Positions 1 to 7,046 of a stretch of DNA of 11,996 bases are shown here, in pieces. Both the position numbers and the translations under genes were made by a program. Position 1 is the stretch's first letter, and each line of letters starts with the position of its first letter. Under the pieces are notes generated by a model, which had not been told where the DNA came from, made no database searches, and saw only the letters and a program-made list of their open reading frames with translations. This stretch comes from Methanobacteriota archaeon. Lineage in GTDB: Archaea; Hydrothermarchaeota; Hydrothermarchaeia; Hydrothermarchaeales; JACRDW01. The DNA lies in assembly GCA_016212785.1 (NCBI GenBank), contig JACRDW010000135.1:1-11996 (forward strand), read 5' to 3'.

Positions 1-3
1 AAA

Positions 4-444
4 ATGGACGAGATAGACAAAAAAATTCTAGATGTGCTTCAAAAAAAGTCTAGGACGCCGTACAAGGATATTTCGAGGCATGTAAGGATTAGCGATGTAG
101 CGGTGCACAAGAGAATCAAGAAGCTCGAGGACAAGGTTATCAGAGCATTTACGATTACCATGGACCAGAAGGAGTATGGAAAAGAAACCACTGCAATAGT
201 TGCAATAACCTGCGAGGTGGGCAGGGCTGCAGAAATCGCAGGACAGCTGAGCAAAATTGAGGACGTAGCTGAAGTTTACACTACCATTGGAGATTATGAC
301 GCAGTAGCCAAGATTCGAACGAAGGACATGGCAAGTCTCAAGGAGATTGTGGAGAAAAACATAACCAGGATAAAAGGAATCAACGAAATCAGGACAAGCA
401 TAGTTTTCGGCTGCGCAAAGGAAAATATTAATCTTGTTATCTGA
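4..444 (+). CDS. Lrp/AsnC family transcriptional regulator
   Basis: A 146-residue protein of the usual Lrp/AsnC length. Residues 1-50 form the helix-turn-helix: it opens MDEIDKKIL and the recognition helix is around SDVAVHKRIKKLE. Residues 60-140 match the RAM/AsnC effector domain: a hydrophobic strand, then VAEVYTTIGDYDAVAKI, then a final strand near INEIRTSIV. Such proteins bind DNA as dimers or octamers and respond to amino acids or other small ligands. The ligand and targets cannot be read from the sequence. The start is the ATG three bases inside the window, so promoter and ribosome site lie outside. The gene converges on the AAA ATPase and the two stop ends overlap by 8 bases, so the ATPase is a neighbour rather than an operon partner. 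Confidence 0.9.
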   Translation: MDEIDKKILDVLQKKSRTPYKDISRHVRISDVAVHKRIKKLEDKVIRAFTITMDQKEYGKETTAIVAITCEVGRAAEIAGQLSKIEDVAEVYTTIGDYDAVAKIRTKDMASLKEIVEKNITRIKGINEIRTSIVFGCAKENINLVI

Positions 445-1582
445 ACATCTCCCTCGGCGGCTTAGGCTTAGAGGGTATTGCTTTAAGCGCCGCTTCGAGG
501 TGCGCGCTCGAAACTTTTTTTGCGCCTTCGAGCATCGCCTTGTGGAGCGCAGCCTTAAGCAGTTTTTCTTTTACGTCCCTGCCTGAAAAACCTTCGGTTT
601 TCTTGACATACTCTTTCAAATCCGCCTCAACTTTCAGCGGGAATTTTTTGATGCATTTTTTAAGTATTTCCAGCCTTTCTTTTTCGCCGGGCAGCCTGAA
701 CTCCATCTCTTCTTCAAACCTGCTCTTCAGCGCAGGGTCGAGCAGCGCAGGATTGTTGGTCGCTGCTATGGTTACAACTCCTTTATTTTCCTGAATGCCC
801 TCCAGCTCGGTTAAAAGCGCATTCACAATTTCTGAAACATCGCCTCTGACCGACTGGTATGCCCTGTCTAAACCTATCGCATCCAGCTCGTCTATGAAAA
901 CTATGCTCGGGGCATTTTCTGAAGCATTTCTGAAGAGCTCGTGGATGCGCCTTGAGCCGTCGCCAACGTACTCGCCTATTAATTCGGTTGCCCTCACTAA
1001 ATACAGCGAGGAGGACGTTTCGTTTGCCAGCGCCTTTGCGGTCATAGTTTTTCCAGTACCGGGAGGACCATAAAATAGAATGTTTTTAGGCGCCCATTCT
1101 CCGAAGCTCCTTGGGTTTTTTAAATATTTCATTATTATCTTGCACTTCCGCTTCACGTCTTCGTGACCGACGATGTCTTTGAATTTATATGGCGTGATTC
1201 TCAGAAGCTCCTCGGGCATTCTCTCGATCTGGATTACGGTTTCTTCTGTTATGGCAACCTTTCCGAGAGGCAGGACTTTTATTACCCTGAAGGCGAAGTC
1301 AGGTATTATGCGCTGGTCGAAGAGATAGTCGCCCTTCGCAACAGTGCTGCCGGTCCACTGCTCCCTCGCATAGATTTCAAAGAGCTTTTCATCTGTTATA
1401 TTCAGCGGATAGGTTCTGTGCGCGTCTCTAAACGGAAAGCCGGCCGGCTTTAATCTCACAAGCCTTGCAGCCCTTGCCTCCGGATAGACAACTGGCTTTC
1501 TCTCCGCTTCTCTCGCCCTGCTTGCAACCCATTTATCCAAATACGTCTGTATATTTATTCCTCCTACCACAATATATTTCAT
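437..1582 (-). CDS. AAA family ATPase (CDC48/AMA-like)
   Basis: A 381-residue single-AAA-domain protein. Residues 1-130 are an N-domain rich in beta strands (e.g. VAKGDYLFDQRIIPDFAF) that I do not recognise with certainty. The ATPase follows: Walker A GPPGTGKT at 172-179, pore-loop YVG at 205-207, Walker B IVFIDE ending at D231/E232, sensor 1 at N276 and an arginine finger at R288. The second region of homology reads LDPALKSRF, so the second arginine of FtsH/proteasomal ATPases (RPGR) is missing, as in the meiotic clade. The C-terminal helical lid contains EGFSGRDVKEKLL. The likely role is a hexameric unfoldase or remodelling ring. The size and N-domain plus single AAA layout resemble the AMA group of Archaeoglobus and methanogens, which is an inference. 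The ATG at 1582 has no clear ribosome site; no better start was found. Confidence 0.88.
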   Translation of the reverse strand: MKYIVVGGINIQTYLDKWVASRAREAERKPVVYPEARAARLVRLKPAGFPFRDAHRTYPLNITDEKLFEIYAREQWTGSTVAKGDYLFDQRIIPDFAFRVIKVLPLGKVAITEETVIQIERMPEELLRITPYKFKDIVGHEDVKRKCKIIMKYLKNPRSFGEWAPKNILFYGPPGTGKTMTAKALANETSSSLYLVRATELIGEYVGDGSRRIHELFRNASENAPSIVFIDELDAIGLDRAYQSVRGDVSEIVNALLTELEGIQENKGVVTIAATNNPALLDPALKSRFEEEMEFRLPGEKERLEILKKCIKKFPLKVEADLKEYVKKTEGFSGRDVKEKLLKAALHKAMLEGAKKVSSAHLEAALKAIPSKPKPPREMFR

Positions 1583-1612
1583 TAGTATCTTAAAAGATTT
1601 TTGGTGAAGCCC

Positions 1613-2116
1613 ATGAAAGCCAAGCTGTTTGCTGCAATTATGTATTCAGATGAAGAGGCTTATAAAAGAGCGGTAGAAGAGCTTGTAAAAAAATTCGGGG
1701 CAATCGACTGCGAGGGAGAGCCCTTTGCCTTCGACTTTACTGACTACTACGCAGAGGAAATGGGACAAAAACTTTTCAAAAAGTTCCTGAGCTTTAGAGA
1801 GCTGATAAACCGGGAAGAACTTGCTGATATTAAGGTCTTCGCAAACGAGCTCGAAAAAAAATTATCAAAAGAAGGCAAGCGGCAGGTCAACATCGACCCG
1901 GGCTACGTTACTGCGCATAATCTAATCCTCGCGACGAGGAAAGAGTCGCAGCACCGCATATACCTCCGCAGTAGCGTTTTCGCAGAGGTAACCCTCGCTT
2001 TTAAGAAGAAAGGCTGCATATTCTTCGACTGGACTTACCCCGACTACAGAACGAAGCTGGCGTGCGATTTTTTGCTAAAAGTGAGGAAGGAACTCTTATC
2101 TAGATGGAAGCCTTAA
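1613..2116 (+). CDS. DUF4416-like protein
   Basis: A 167-residue cytosolic protein that matches my recollection of the DUF4416 family (about 170-180 residues, bacteria and archaea, function unknown). Conserved-looking blocks are FAFDFTDYYAEEMG near residue 45, NIDPGYVTAHNLILATRK near 105-122 and FDWTYPDYR near 147. There are no membrane segments or signal peptide. The frame opens with TTG (1601) and GTG (1604), but GGTGA at 1603-1607 is a good archaeal Shine-Dalgarno five bases before the ATG at 1613, so I start there. The gene diverges from the AAA ATPase across about 30 bases. No catalytic motif is visible and I assign no function. Confidence 0.8.
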   Translation: MKAKLFAAIMYSDEEAYKRAVEELVKKFGAIDCEGEPFAFDFTDYYAEEMGQKLFKKFLSFRELINREELADIKVFANELEKKLSKEGKRQVNIDPGYVTAHNLILATRKESQHRIYLRSSVFAEVTLAFKKKGCIFFDWTYPDYRTKLACDFLLKVRKELLSRWKP

Positions 2117-2121
2117 AGATG

Positions 2122-2130
2122 TTAAATATA
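2122..2130 (+). promoter_or_regulatory. Putative TATA box for the small protein/nucleotidyltransferase pair
   Basis: TTAAATATA starts six bases after the stop codon of the DUF4416-like gene. A start of transcription about 25-27 bases further on would fall near 2150, just ahead of a GGAG at 2153-2156 and the ATG at 2167. This supports a separate transcript for the pair. It rests on position and composition only. Confidence 0.4.
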
Positions 2131-2166
2131 CCACATAGTATCAGAGAGAGCTGGAGAGCGTACAAA

Positions 2167-2307
2167 ATGGAGAAGAGAGTTCAGAAAAAAACGTTAAGGA
2201 AAGACTCTTTTAACATCACCATAGAGCTATCCAGGATATTCAAGCGGTGGTCAGGTGCAGGAAAAACTTCTAAACGTGCTAAATCTGCTGAGAAAAAGCA
2301 GGATTAA
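2167..2307 (+). CDS. Small basic protein, possible antitoxin partner of the nucleotidyltransferase
   Basis: A 46-residue, strongly basic, probably helical protein (block LRKDSFNITIELSRIFKRW). It overlaps the following nucleotidyltransferase gene by 53 bases in another frame, and that gene's ribosome site lies inside it, so translation is probably coupled. In-frame ATGs at 2104 and 2119 would give 67 or 62 residues. I prefer 2167 because GGAG lies ten bases upstream and a TATA-like box sits at 2122-2130. Short proteins encoded just before MNT/AbiEii-like nucleotidyltransferases are often partners in toxin-antitoxin-type pairs, and that is the only basis for the suggested role. I do not recognise the family. 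It could be spurious, but the hydrophobic/basic pattern looks protein-like. Confidence 0.45.
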   Translation: MEKRVQKKTLRKDSFNITIELSRIFKRWSGAGKTSKRAKSAEKKQD

Positions 2308-2755
2308 ATACGCAATACATGGAGGCTTTGCCGTCGGTTATTATACCGAGCCGAGGGCAACGAGAGATGTGGATTTAATTGTAATGGCACAGGACATTGA
2401 CAAACTTAAAAATATTCTACCTTATGAAATGCGCAGGGAGGGGGATAGATACGTAATAGAAGCAGAGCCTATGTATTTTGAAATATGGGGAGCTGTATCT
2501 GAGCACGACATCGCGAGCTTGAAAAGGCGCGTGGCTAAGAAGGTTATGATAGGGGATAAGGAAACCGTGGCGCATCTTCTCACGCCCGAGGATTTGATAA
2601 TAAAGAAGCTGGACAGGTTCAGCTACAAGGACAGAGTGGATATAGACGCCATTCTGAGTTCCGTAAACGTTGATAAGAAATATATCCGCAAGTGGATTGT
2701 CCTAAGAAGGGACCTGATGCGAAAGTGGAGGGAGTTTGAAACCTTAGAGCCGTAG
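2255..2755 (+). CDS. Nucleotidyltransferase (AbiEii/DUF6036-like, Pol beta superfamily)
   Basis: A 166-residue protein with a Pol-beta-type nucleotidyltransferase core. It has IHGGFAVGYY at 21-30 with the nucleotide-binding G23-G24, and ATRDVDLIV with metal ligands D38 and D40. A third acidic residue is probably E76 in YFEIW. The C-terminal block LTPEDLIIKKLDR...KDRVDIDAIL is typical of AbiEii/DUF6036-like proteins. Such proteins transfer nucleotides to a protein or RNA target, and several are toxins in two-gene systems. The start is GTG at 2255, with GGTGGT at 2245-2250 as ribosome site. It overlaps the small upstream gene by 53 bases and runs 12 bases into the convergent gene. No HEPN partner is seen nearby, so a classical MNT-HEPN pair is unlikely. 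Confidence 0.8.
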   Translation: MQEKLLNVLNLLRKSRIKYAIHGGFAVGYYTEPRATRDVDLIVMAQDIDKLKNILPYEMRREGDRYVIEAEPMYFEIWGAVSEHDIASLKRRVAKKVMIGDKETVAHLLTPEDLIIKKLDRFSYKDRVDIDAILSSVNVDKKYIRKWIVLRRDLMRKWREFETLEP

Positions 2756-3493
2756 CATCTTCTCATGCCTCTCGCAGAAGTTATCCTTGAGCTGGGCGTT
2801 TATTAACTCTTCCTGCCAGTGCGCATTGTAAAGCCTGCATTTCTTGCTCTCGCAAAAAGCCTCTCCGAAAATTTGATAAAACACAGCCTGCATGGCACAG
2901 CCCTTGACAACTTCGGTCAGCCGTTCGTCATCGTAATCTATGAAGCGCCCCTTATACTTCAGCTTCAGCAGCTCTTCGCTGCCTGCGAATTGCCTCTCGA
3001 CGTAATATTCCCTCGGCTTTGCCGGCGCCTCAACAACGCCGCTCACAGAAATTATGGAAGGGCAGCCGAGGATGTTTACTCTCGCATGGTAGCGCAAATC
3101 ATTCTCGTCAAAAGTTGCGAGCAGCCTATCTGTAAAAATTATGTGCACGCTCTCGAGATTTTTTTCTTCCTTTGGCAGCAGCTCATAAAAAATTTGCTGG
3201 AGCATGAAGCCGTCGTAGAGTATTCCACCCGGTGCTACCGCACCCTTCAAAACCCTCTTTTCATATTCGATTTCACCGTACAGAGGTTCGTTGTATTTGA
3301 AGGGCTTCATTACGTCGATGATTCTTATGCGTGCGAGAGTCTTTGCGAATTCTTCAGCACTGCCCTTCGGGCAGTGGTTTAAAAATTCGCCTCTATCTTC
3401 AACATTTTTTTTCAGCCTTTCTTTCAAGTAGCGTTCGATTTCCCTGACAGAAAGCAGCTTTGAGCCGCTGTACAGGAAAATTTGAAATTTCAT
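2744..3493 (-). CDS. Archaemetzincin-like protein lacking the catalytic histidines (possibly DUF6775)
   Basis: A 249-residue cytosolic protein with no signal peptide. The middle region (YDGFMLQQIFYELLP, then HIIFTDRLLATFDENDLRYHARV and SVSGVVEAPAKPREYY) looks like a metzincin-type scaffold. At the C-terminus G210 and the cysteines C214-x4-C219-x20-C240-x2-H243 follow almost the archaemetzincin spacing HExxHxxGxxHC-x4-C-xM-x17-C-x2-C. The stretch that should hold HExxH is AVFYQ (203-207) and the third histidine is F213. A structural zinc site therefore seems kept while the catalytic zinc site is lost. I recall a family named DUF6775 'putative metallopeptidase' that may be this one; unverified. 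The start ATG overlaps the stop of the secreted CWB2 gene (ATGA), so the two are coupled. Activity as a protease is doubtful; a binding or scaffold role is more likely. Confidence 0.7.
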   Translation of the reverse strand: MKFQIFLYSGSKLLSVREIERYLKERLKKNVEDRGEFLNHCPKGSAEEFAKTLARIRIIDVMKPFKYNEPLYGEIEYEKRVLKGAVAPGGILYDGFMLQQIFYELLPKEEKNLESVHIIFTDRLLATFDENDLRYHARVNILGCPSIISVSGVVEAPAKPREYYVERQFAGSEELLKLKYKGRFIDYDDERLTEVVKGCAMQAVFYQIFGEAFCESKKCRLYNAHWQEELINAQLKDNFCERHEKMLRL

Positions 3494-4467
3494 TGTCTTT
3501 TTCTTGCTATTCTAACACCGTGCTTTCCTGCCTCAACGTCTATCTCGCCTTTAACCTTGGCCAGACCTCTTGCTTTAATTTCCTCCTTCATGAGGTCGAC
3601 GTCCATTTTAAAAGTCCCGACAACTATGTTCTGGGAGATCTTTATGGAGTTTTCTGCCTGGTTTTTAGCTGCAGTCGCAAGTCCAAATGCCTCGCCGTAT
3701 TTTTCTGCGCCAAAGGCAACTTTTGCAGCTTCGAGATGCTTCTTGGCGTTTATAACAAGTCGTGCTGCTGCGGTAGTTCTGCCGTCCGCAACTTCGGTTG
3801 TATTCCCCTCTGCCCGTGCAATAGCAGCTTCGGCATCCTCGATAGCCTTTGCTGCTCTCTGCTTGAAGTCTATCTTAGTCTCGTTAATCTCGCCGACTCC
3901 TCTTGCCCTGATTTTGCTCTTTATTTCAGCTACCTGCATGTTGGGCGTAGGAATCAGCACTGCGGTGCTTGCGCTGAGATTCTCTATGCTAGCTGCCACG
4001 CTGCTTGGCACTGAATCAGGTCTAACAAATACCACTGGACACTTTTTAACCTTCGCTTTAGTCCCCGCATCCTGAATTCCTTGGTCGTCGTCTCCTACCG
4101 CTACAAATACTTCTGAGCAGTTCTTCCATTCCTTTGCAATTAAGGCAGAGGTATGATATCTATCCTCGCCCGCAAATCTCTTTACTTTAATTTTTATCCC
4201 GACTTCCGCATCTGGCACTGCCACGCTTCCTCCTACAACATATACCTCAGCCGCACCACTTGCAGTAATCTTTTGCACCGCTTCATCGCTTAACGTTCCC
4301 CAGGGTGTAACAACCACCTTTACATTTATTTTCTCAGCAAGCGTATTTGCAACTGCAAGGTCTGCCGGGTTGTCAGAGACCAATATAATTACGTTAGTCT
4401 GAGCAGATGTGATTCCGCTGAGCACCAGAAGCGTCAGCAGCACAGGTAGAAATTTTATTATGTTCAT
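3490..4467 (-). CDS. Secreted cell-wall-binding repeat 2 (CWB2) protein
   Basis: A 325-residue protein with a clear signal peptide: basic start, hydrophobic core at residues 4-19 and a likely cut after TSA (residue 22). Residues 25-115 carry the CWB2 pattern: an NVIILVSDNPADLAVANTLA block, EVYVVGGSVAVP at 74-85 and RFAGEDRYHTSALIA at 97-111. A second, weaker alpha/beta unit follows (EVFVAVGDDDQGIQDA, CPVVFVRPDSVP). Residues 195-285 are Ala/Lys/Glu-rich and probably a helical hairpin like those in other archaeal surface proteins. No C-terminal membrane anchor or PGF-CTERM is visible, so it is probably a soluble or wall-associated exported protein. The start at 4467 is set by GGAGGT at 4474-4479, six bases away. 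It sits 29 bases after the ROK gene and overlaps the next gene by ATGA. Confidence 0.85.
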   Translation of the reverse strand: MNIIKFLPVLLTLLVLSGITSAQTNVIILVSDNPADLAVANTLAEKINVKVVVTPWGTLSDEAVQKITASGAAEVYVVGGSVAVPDAEVGIKIKVKRFAGEDRYHTSALIAKEWKNCSEVFVAVGDDDQGIQDAGTKAKVKKCPVVFVRPDSVPSSVAASIENLSASTAVLIPTPNMQVAEIKSKIRARGVGEINETKIDFKQRAAKAIEDAEAAIARAEGNTTEVADGRTTAAARLVINAKKHLEAAKVAFGAEKYGEAFGLATAAKNQAENSIKISQNIVVGTFKMDVDLMKEEIKARGLAKVKGEIDVEAGKHGVRIARKRQ

Positions 4468-4473
4468 TTTTTA

Positions 4474-4479
4474 ACCTCC
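4474..4479 (-). promoter_or_regulatory. Ribosome binding site of the CWB2 gene
   Basis: On the minus strand this reads GGAGGT, a full anti-Shine-Dalgarno match six bases before the ATG at 4467. It fixes the start and the signal peptide of the secreted protein. Confidence 0.75.
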
Positions 4480-4496
4480 ATGCCTTTGATTTTGTA

Positions 4497-5333
4497 TTAT
4501 ATATTTAATAAAGATTGTGCATGCAGGGCAGCGCCGAGCAACGCCAAGTTTTGCCTCGATTTGACAAGTTTTACTTCCGAGTCCGGGAATATTTCCCTTA
4601 TATTTGAAACGCCTCCACCTACCACGATAATTTCGGGATTATATTTTTCTGCAATCATCGATAGTCCCTTGGCTAGATAATCTCTCGCTTCTTTTATAAC
4701 TTTCTCTGCTGTTTTATCCCCTTTTCTTGCAGCGTCTGCTATCTTTTTGGCGCTCGCTTTTTTGCCAGTCAAGCGCTCGTATCTCAACTCAATCGCTTCT
4801 CCAGAAACGTACGCCTCGAGACAGCCTCTTGCACCGCAGGCGCACCGCCTGCCGTTCTTTTCAATAACCATGTGCCCGATTTCTTCGCCGGCATTTCTCG
4901 GATTCTTTTCGAGTTTGTTGTTTAGTATCGCAGCACCGCCCACGCCGGTGCCGAGCGTGAGCGCAGCCATATTTTTTGCTTTATAAATTTTGTGCGCTCC
5001 GAGGGCGAACATCCTTGCATCGTTGTCGAGGACAACTTTAACTTTAAAAGTTTTCTCGAGAATATCTTTAACTGGAACATTCACAAGGCAGGGTATGTGA
5101 GGCGATTCCACAACGACGCTCTTCTTCGGATTTACAGGTCCTGCAATTCCTATGCCAATTGCAGAAACCGAGGAATCGAAAACCTTCTCAATCGCACTGA
5201 TTATATTTTTCAGAACAGCTCCCCTGCCCTTTGCAGCTTCGGTTTTTCTCCTGACTTTTTTCACAATCTTCCAGCCAGATAAAAGCGCTGCCTCTATTTT
5301 GCTTCCACCAACGTCAACGCCGATGAGCTTCAT
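4497..5333 (-). CDS. ROK family sugar kinase (glucokinase-like)
   Basis: A 278-residue ROK-fold kinase, slightly shorter than most (about 290-320). It has the N-terminal phosphate loop DVGGSK at 7-12, the catalytic aspartate in LDNDA (D105), the adenosine/phosphate motif TLGTGVGG at 126-133, and the ROK zinc site with H154 in EEIGH and CACGARGC (C164, C166, C171) followed by E173. The final IIVVGGGVS is the second nucleotide-binding segment. It should phosphorylate a hexose with ATP, but the exact sugar cannot be read. The start ATG overlaps the thi4 stop codon (ATGA), so it is translated from the same message. A role linked to thiazole synthesis is not supported by the motifs. Confidence 0.88.
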   Translation of the reverse strand: MKLIGVDVGGSKIEAALLSGWKIVKKVRRKTEAAKGRGAVLKNIISAIEKVFDSSVSAIGIGIAGPVNPKKSVVVESPHIPCLVNVPVKDILEKTFKVKVVLDNDARMFALGAHKIYKAKNMAALTLGTGVGGAAILNNKLEKNPRNAGEEIGHMVIEKNGRRCACGARGCLEAYVSGEAIELRYERLTGKKASAKKIADAARKGDKTAEKVIKEARDYLAKGLSMIAEKYNPEIIVVGGGVSNIREIFPDSEVKLVKSRQNLALLGAALHAQSLLNI

Positions 5334-6109
5334 TTTTTCAAAATTTCAAGCGCAGCCTCTGCCGCTTTCTTGCCCGATAATAGCATCGCCCCGAAAGTAG
5401 GGCCCATCCTCGGCAGCCCGTATACCGTCGAGACAGCCATTCCCGCAACGATTAGCCCAGGGTGCGCCTCTCCAGTATGCTCAACAACAGCATCTTCGCT
5501 TCTCTCCACCCACATAGCTCCGAAGCCCTTTATCTTCATTAAGCCCCTCCTCACGAGCGCATTTACTACTTCCGCATCATGCCCCGTTGCGTCTATAACG
5601 ACTTTGGACTGAATCGAAACAGGGTCAACGCAGGTTATCTCTCTGGGCATCGAAGCAACCGGAGTCCAGTTAATCACGACGCCGGCAACTCGATTTTTTT
5701 CCCTCAAAACCACGTCATCCACTTTAGTTAAATTCAGTATCTTAACACCCGCATCGCACGCCGCTGCTATTAGCTTCGAGCAAGCGTGGGGACCATCTGC
5801 GACATACAAGCCCTTTGTGAACTCCCCATAGGGCACCCCGATTTCATCCAGAACTTTCTGCGCAGGGGCCCTGACAGTAATCTTGTTCATCAAATAGCCG
5901 CCTATCCAGAAGCCGCCCCCGAGATAATTGTTTCTTTCGATGATTAGCGTTTTTATCCCCTCGCTTGCAAGCTCCTTTCCGGCCATCAACCCTGCAGGTC
6001 CTCCTCCGGCTATTACAACATCGCTCTCCGCATAGGCTGCGAGGTCCTTCGAGAAGCCTTCTACGATTGCTCTCGTAACTTCCTTTTCCTCTACTTTTTC
6101 GAATATCAT
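5330..6109 (-). CDS. thi4: Thi4 family thiazole synthase (archaeal ribulose-1,5-bisphosphate isomerase family)
   Basis: A 259-residue FAD/NAD-binding protein of usual archaeal Thi4 length. The dinucleotide fold is [13 protein letters not shown] at 31-43 followed by the acidic residue E58. Further hallmarks are [23 protein letters not shown], the TGHDAEV block at 175-181 and [16 protein letters not shown] near the C-terminus. Thi4 makes the thiazole precursor of thiamine from NAD and glycine. The residue aligned with the yeast sulfur donor Cys205 is Cys160 here (ITCVDP; codon at 5630-5632), whereas methanococcal sulfide-using enzymes have His at this place. The start at 6109 has GAGG at 6114-6117. 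It is the first gene of a four-gene unit and diverges from thpR. Confidence 0.92.
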   Translation of the reverse strand: MIFEKVEEKEVTRAIVEGFSKDLAAYAESDVVIAGGGPAGLMAGKELASEGIKTLIIERNNYLGGGFWIGGYLMNKITVRAPAQKVLDEIGVPYGEFTKGLYVADGPHACSKLIAAACDAGVKILNLTKVDDVVLREKNRVAGVVINWTPVASMPREITCVDPVSIQSKVVIDATGHDAEVVNALVRRGLMKIKGFGAMWVERSEDAVVEHTGEAHPGLIVAGMAVSTVYGLPRMGPTFGAMLLSGKKAAEAALEILKK

Positions 6110-6132
6110 TTTTCCTCAATCAGAGAACAAGT

Positions 6133-6146
6133 TTTATCTATATAAA
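6133..6146. promoter_or_regulatory. Divergent promoter region between thi4 and thpR
   Basis: The 54-base gap between the two starts holds an AT-rich core, TTTATCTATATAAA. Read on the minus strand, TTTATATA (6146-6139) lies about 27 bases from a start near 6115, giving thi4 a very short leader. Read on the plus strand, TTTATCTA (6133-6140) lies about 27 bases before the ATG of thpR, which would then be leaderless. One core appears to serve both genes. Assigned by position only. Confidence 0.5.
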
Positions 6147-6163
6147 GATTTTTAGCAATTGGC

Positions 6164-6709
6164 ATGAGAAGCTTCATTGCAGTTGATATAAAAAATGAGA
6201 AGGTAGAAGCGGCAGTGGAAGAACTCAAAAAAATAAAAGCAGACGTCAAAACTGTGGAGCCGCAAAACCTGCACCTGACTTTGAAATTTCTCGGCGAGAT
6301 TCCAGAAGATGCAGTCGAGAAAATTTACGCAGCAATGCAGCTGTCGCTTAAGTTTTTTCAGCCTTTTAGCGTTTCACTACAAAGTCTTGGAGTTTTTCCG
6401 AGCTTGAAGTACATGCGCGTTGTCTGGGTCGGTTTCAAAGAGGGCAGAGAAAAGCTCATCGAGATGCAGCGCAGTCTAGAGTCGAATTTAAGAGAGCTCA
6501 ATTTCAAGCCCGAGAATAGGTTCGACCCCCACCTGACGATAGGCAGAGTAAAATCCCAGAGGGGAAAGGAGGAGCTGAAGAATTTTGTTTTAAGTCATGC
6601 AGATACTGATTTTGGGAACGCTGCCGTCGATAAAGTCGAGCTCAAAAAAAGCGCGCTAACGCCGAAGGGGCCGATTTACTCGACGGTGAGGGTCGTTGGG
6701 CTTGGTTAA
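6164..6709 (+). CDS. thpR: RNA 2',3'-cyclic phosphodiesterase (LigT/2H family)
   Basis: A 181-residue 2H phosphoesterase of typical archaeal length. It has both HxTx motifs, HLTL at residues 37-40 (in NLHLTLKFLGEI) and HLTI at 123-126 (in DPHLTIGRV), and the family start RSFIAVDI. It opens 2',3'-cyclic phosphates on RNA and can act in reverse as a 2'-5' ligase in vitro; the natural substrate is often taken to be tRNA-derived. The C-terminus is intact and typical (ALTPKGPIYSTVRVV). A second, diverged copy of that very end lies 0.8 kb downstream beside a toxin gene. Translation probably starts on a leaderless message at the ATG at 6164. Confidence 0.92.
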   Translation: MRSFIAVDIKNEKVEAAVEELKKIKADVKTVEPQNLHLTLKFLGEIPEDAVEKIYAAMQLSLKFFQPFSVSLQSLGVFPSLKYMRVVWVGFKEGREKLIEMQRSLESNLRELNFKPENRFDPHLTIGRVKSQRGKEELKNFVLSHADTDFGNAAVDKVELKKSALTPKGPIYSTVRVVGLG

Positions 6710-6741
6710 AAAGATAACAATCCAAGTCAAAATAAGAAATG

Positions 6742-6749
6742 TTTATATT
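6742..6749 (+). promoter_or_regulatory. Putative TATA box of the toxin-antitoxin pair
   Basis: TTTATATT, close to the archaeal consensus, lies about 27 bases upstream of position 6772. Transcription would start just at the AAAGGTGA ribosome site (6770-6777) of the antitoxin. Confidence 0.45.
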
Positions 6750-6782
6750 GGTTAAAGCTCAATAGTTTTAAAGGTGACAAAA

Positions 6783-7046
6783 ATGGACACGGTTTCGGTC
6801 AATCTGCCAAGAGAATTGATCCGCATACTCAAAATACGGGAAAAAGACTTTTCAAGAGCAGTATTGGAATCTATAGCAGTAGAGCTTTACAGAGAAGGCT
6901 TAATATCTTTGGGCAAGGCCGCAGAGATAGCAAGGATTTCAAAATGGGAGATGTTTGAGCTTCTCGCTTCTAAAAAAATACCGCTCCAGTATTATCCGGA
7001 AGACCTTAAGCGGGACATCAAGACGCTGAAGAAGGCACTTGGATGA
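6783..7046 (+). CDS. UPF0175 family antitoxin
   Basis: An 87-residue protein of the UPF0175 family. It has an N-terminal strand-helix (TVSVNLPRELIRIL), a central YREGLISLGKAAEIARISKWEMFELLA helix-turn-helix that is the family hallmark, and a C-terminal YYPEDLKRDIKTL tail likely to wrap the toxin. UPF0175 proteins are antitoxins of DUF3368 PIN-domain toxins and commonly autorepress their promoter. A GTG at 6774 could extend the frame, but it lies inside the Shine-Dalgarno AAAGGTGA, five bases before the ATG at 6783, so I use the ATG. The stop overlaps the toxin start (ATGA), the usual coupling for such pairs. Confidence 0.88.
   Translation: MDTVSVNLPRELIRILKIREKDFSRAVLESIAVELYREGLISLGKAAEIARISKWEMFELLASKKIPLQYYPEDLKRDIKTLKKALG

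Noticed and set aside
540..1453. Several open frames on the plus strand opposite the AAA ATPase
   Set aside because: They are shadows of the ATPase codons: low-complexity Ser/Phe-rich products, no ribosome sites and no recognisable domains.
1588..1600. ATCTT/AAGAT inverted repeat between the AAA ATPase and the DUF4416-like gene as an Lrp operator
   Set aside because: Short AT-rich symmetry is common here and the Lrp gene does not adjoin this promoter.
1601..1612. TTG/GTG codons that would extend the DUF4416-like protein by four residues
   Set aside because: They overlap GGTGA, which serves better as ribosome site for the ATG at 1613.
2819..4075. Long plus-strand frames opposite the metzincin-like and CWB2 genes (up to 197 residues)
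   Set aside because: The minus-strand genes have a signal peptide, family motifs and coupled starts; the plus-strand products look like antisense readings.
6774..6782. GTG start extending the UPF0175 antitoxin by three residues
   Set aside because: The GTG is part of the Shine-Dalgarno AAAGGTGA five bases before the ATG at 6783.
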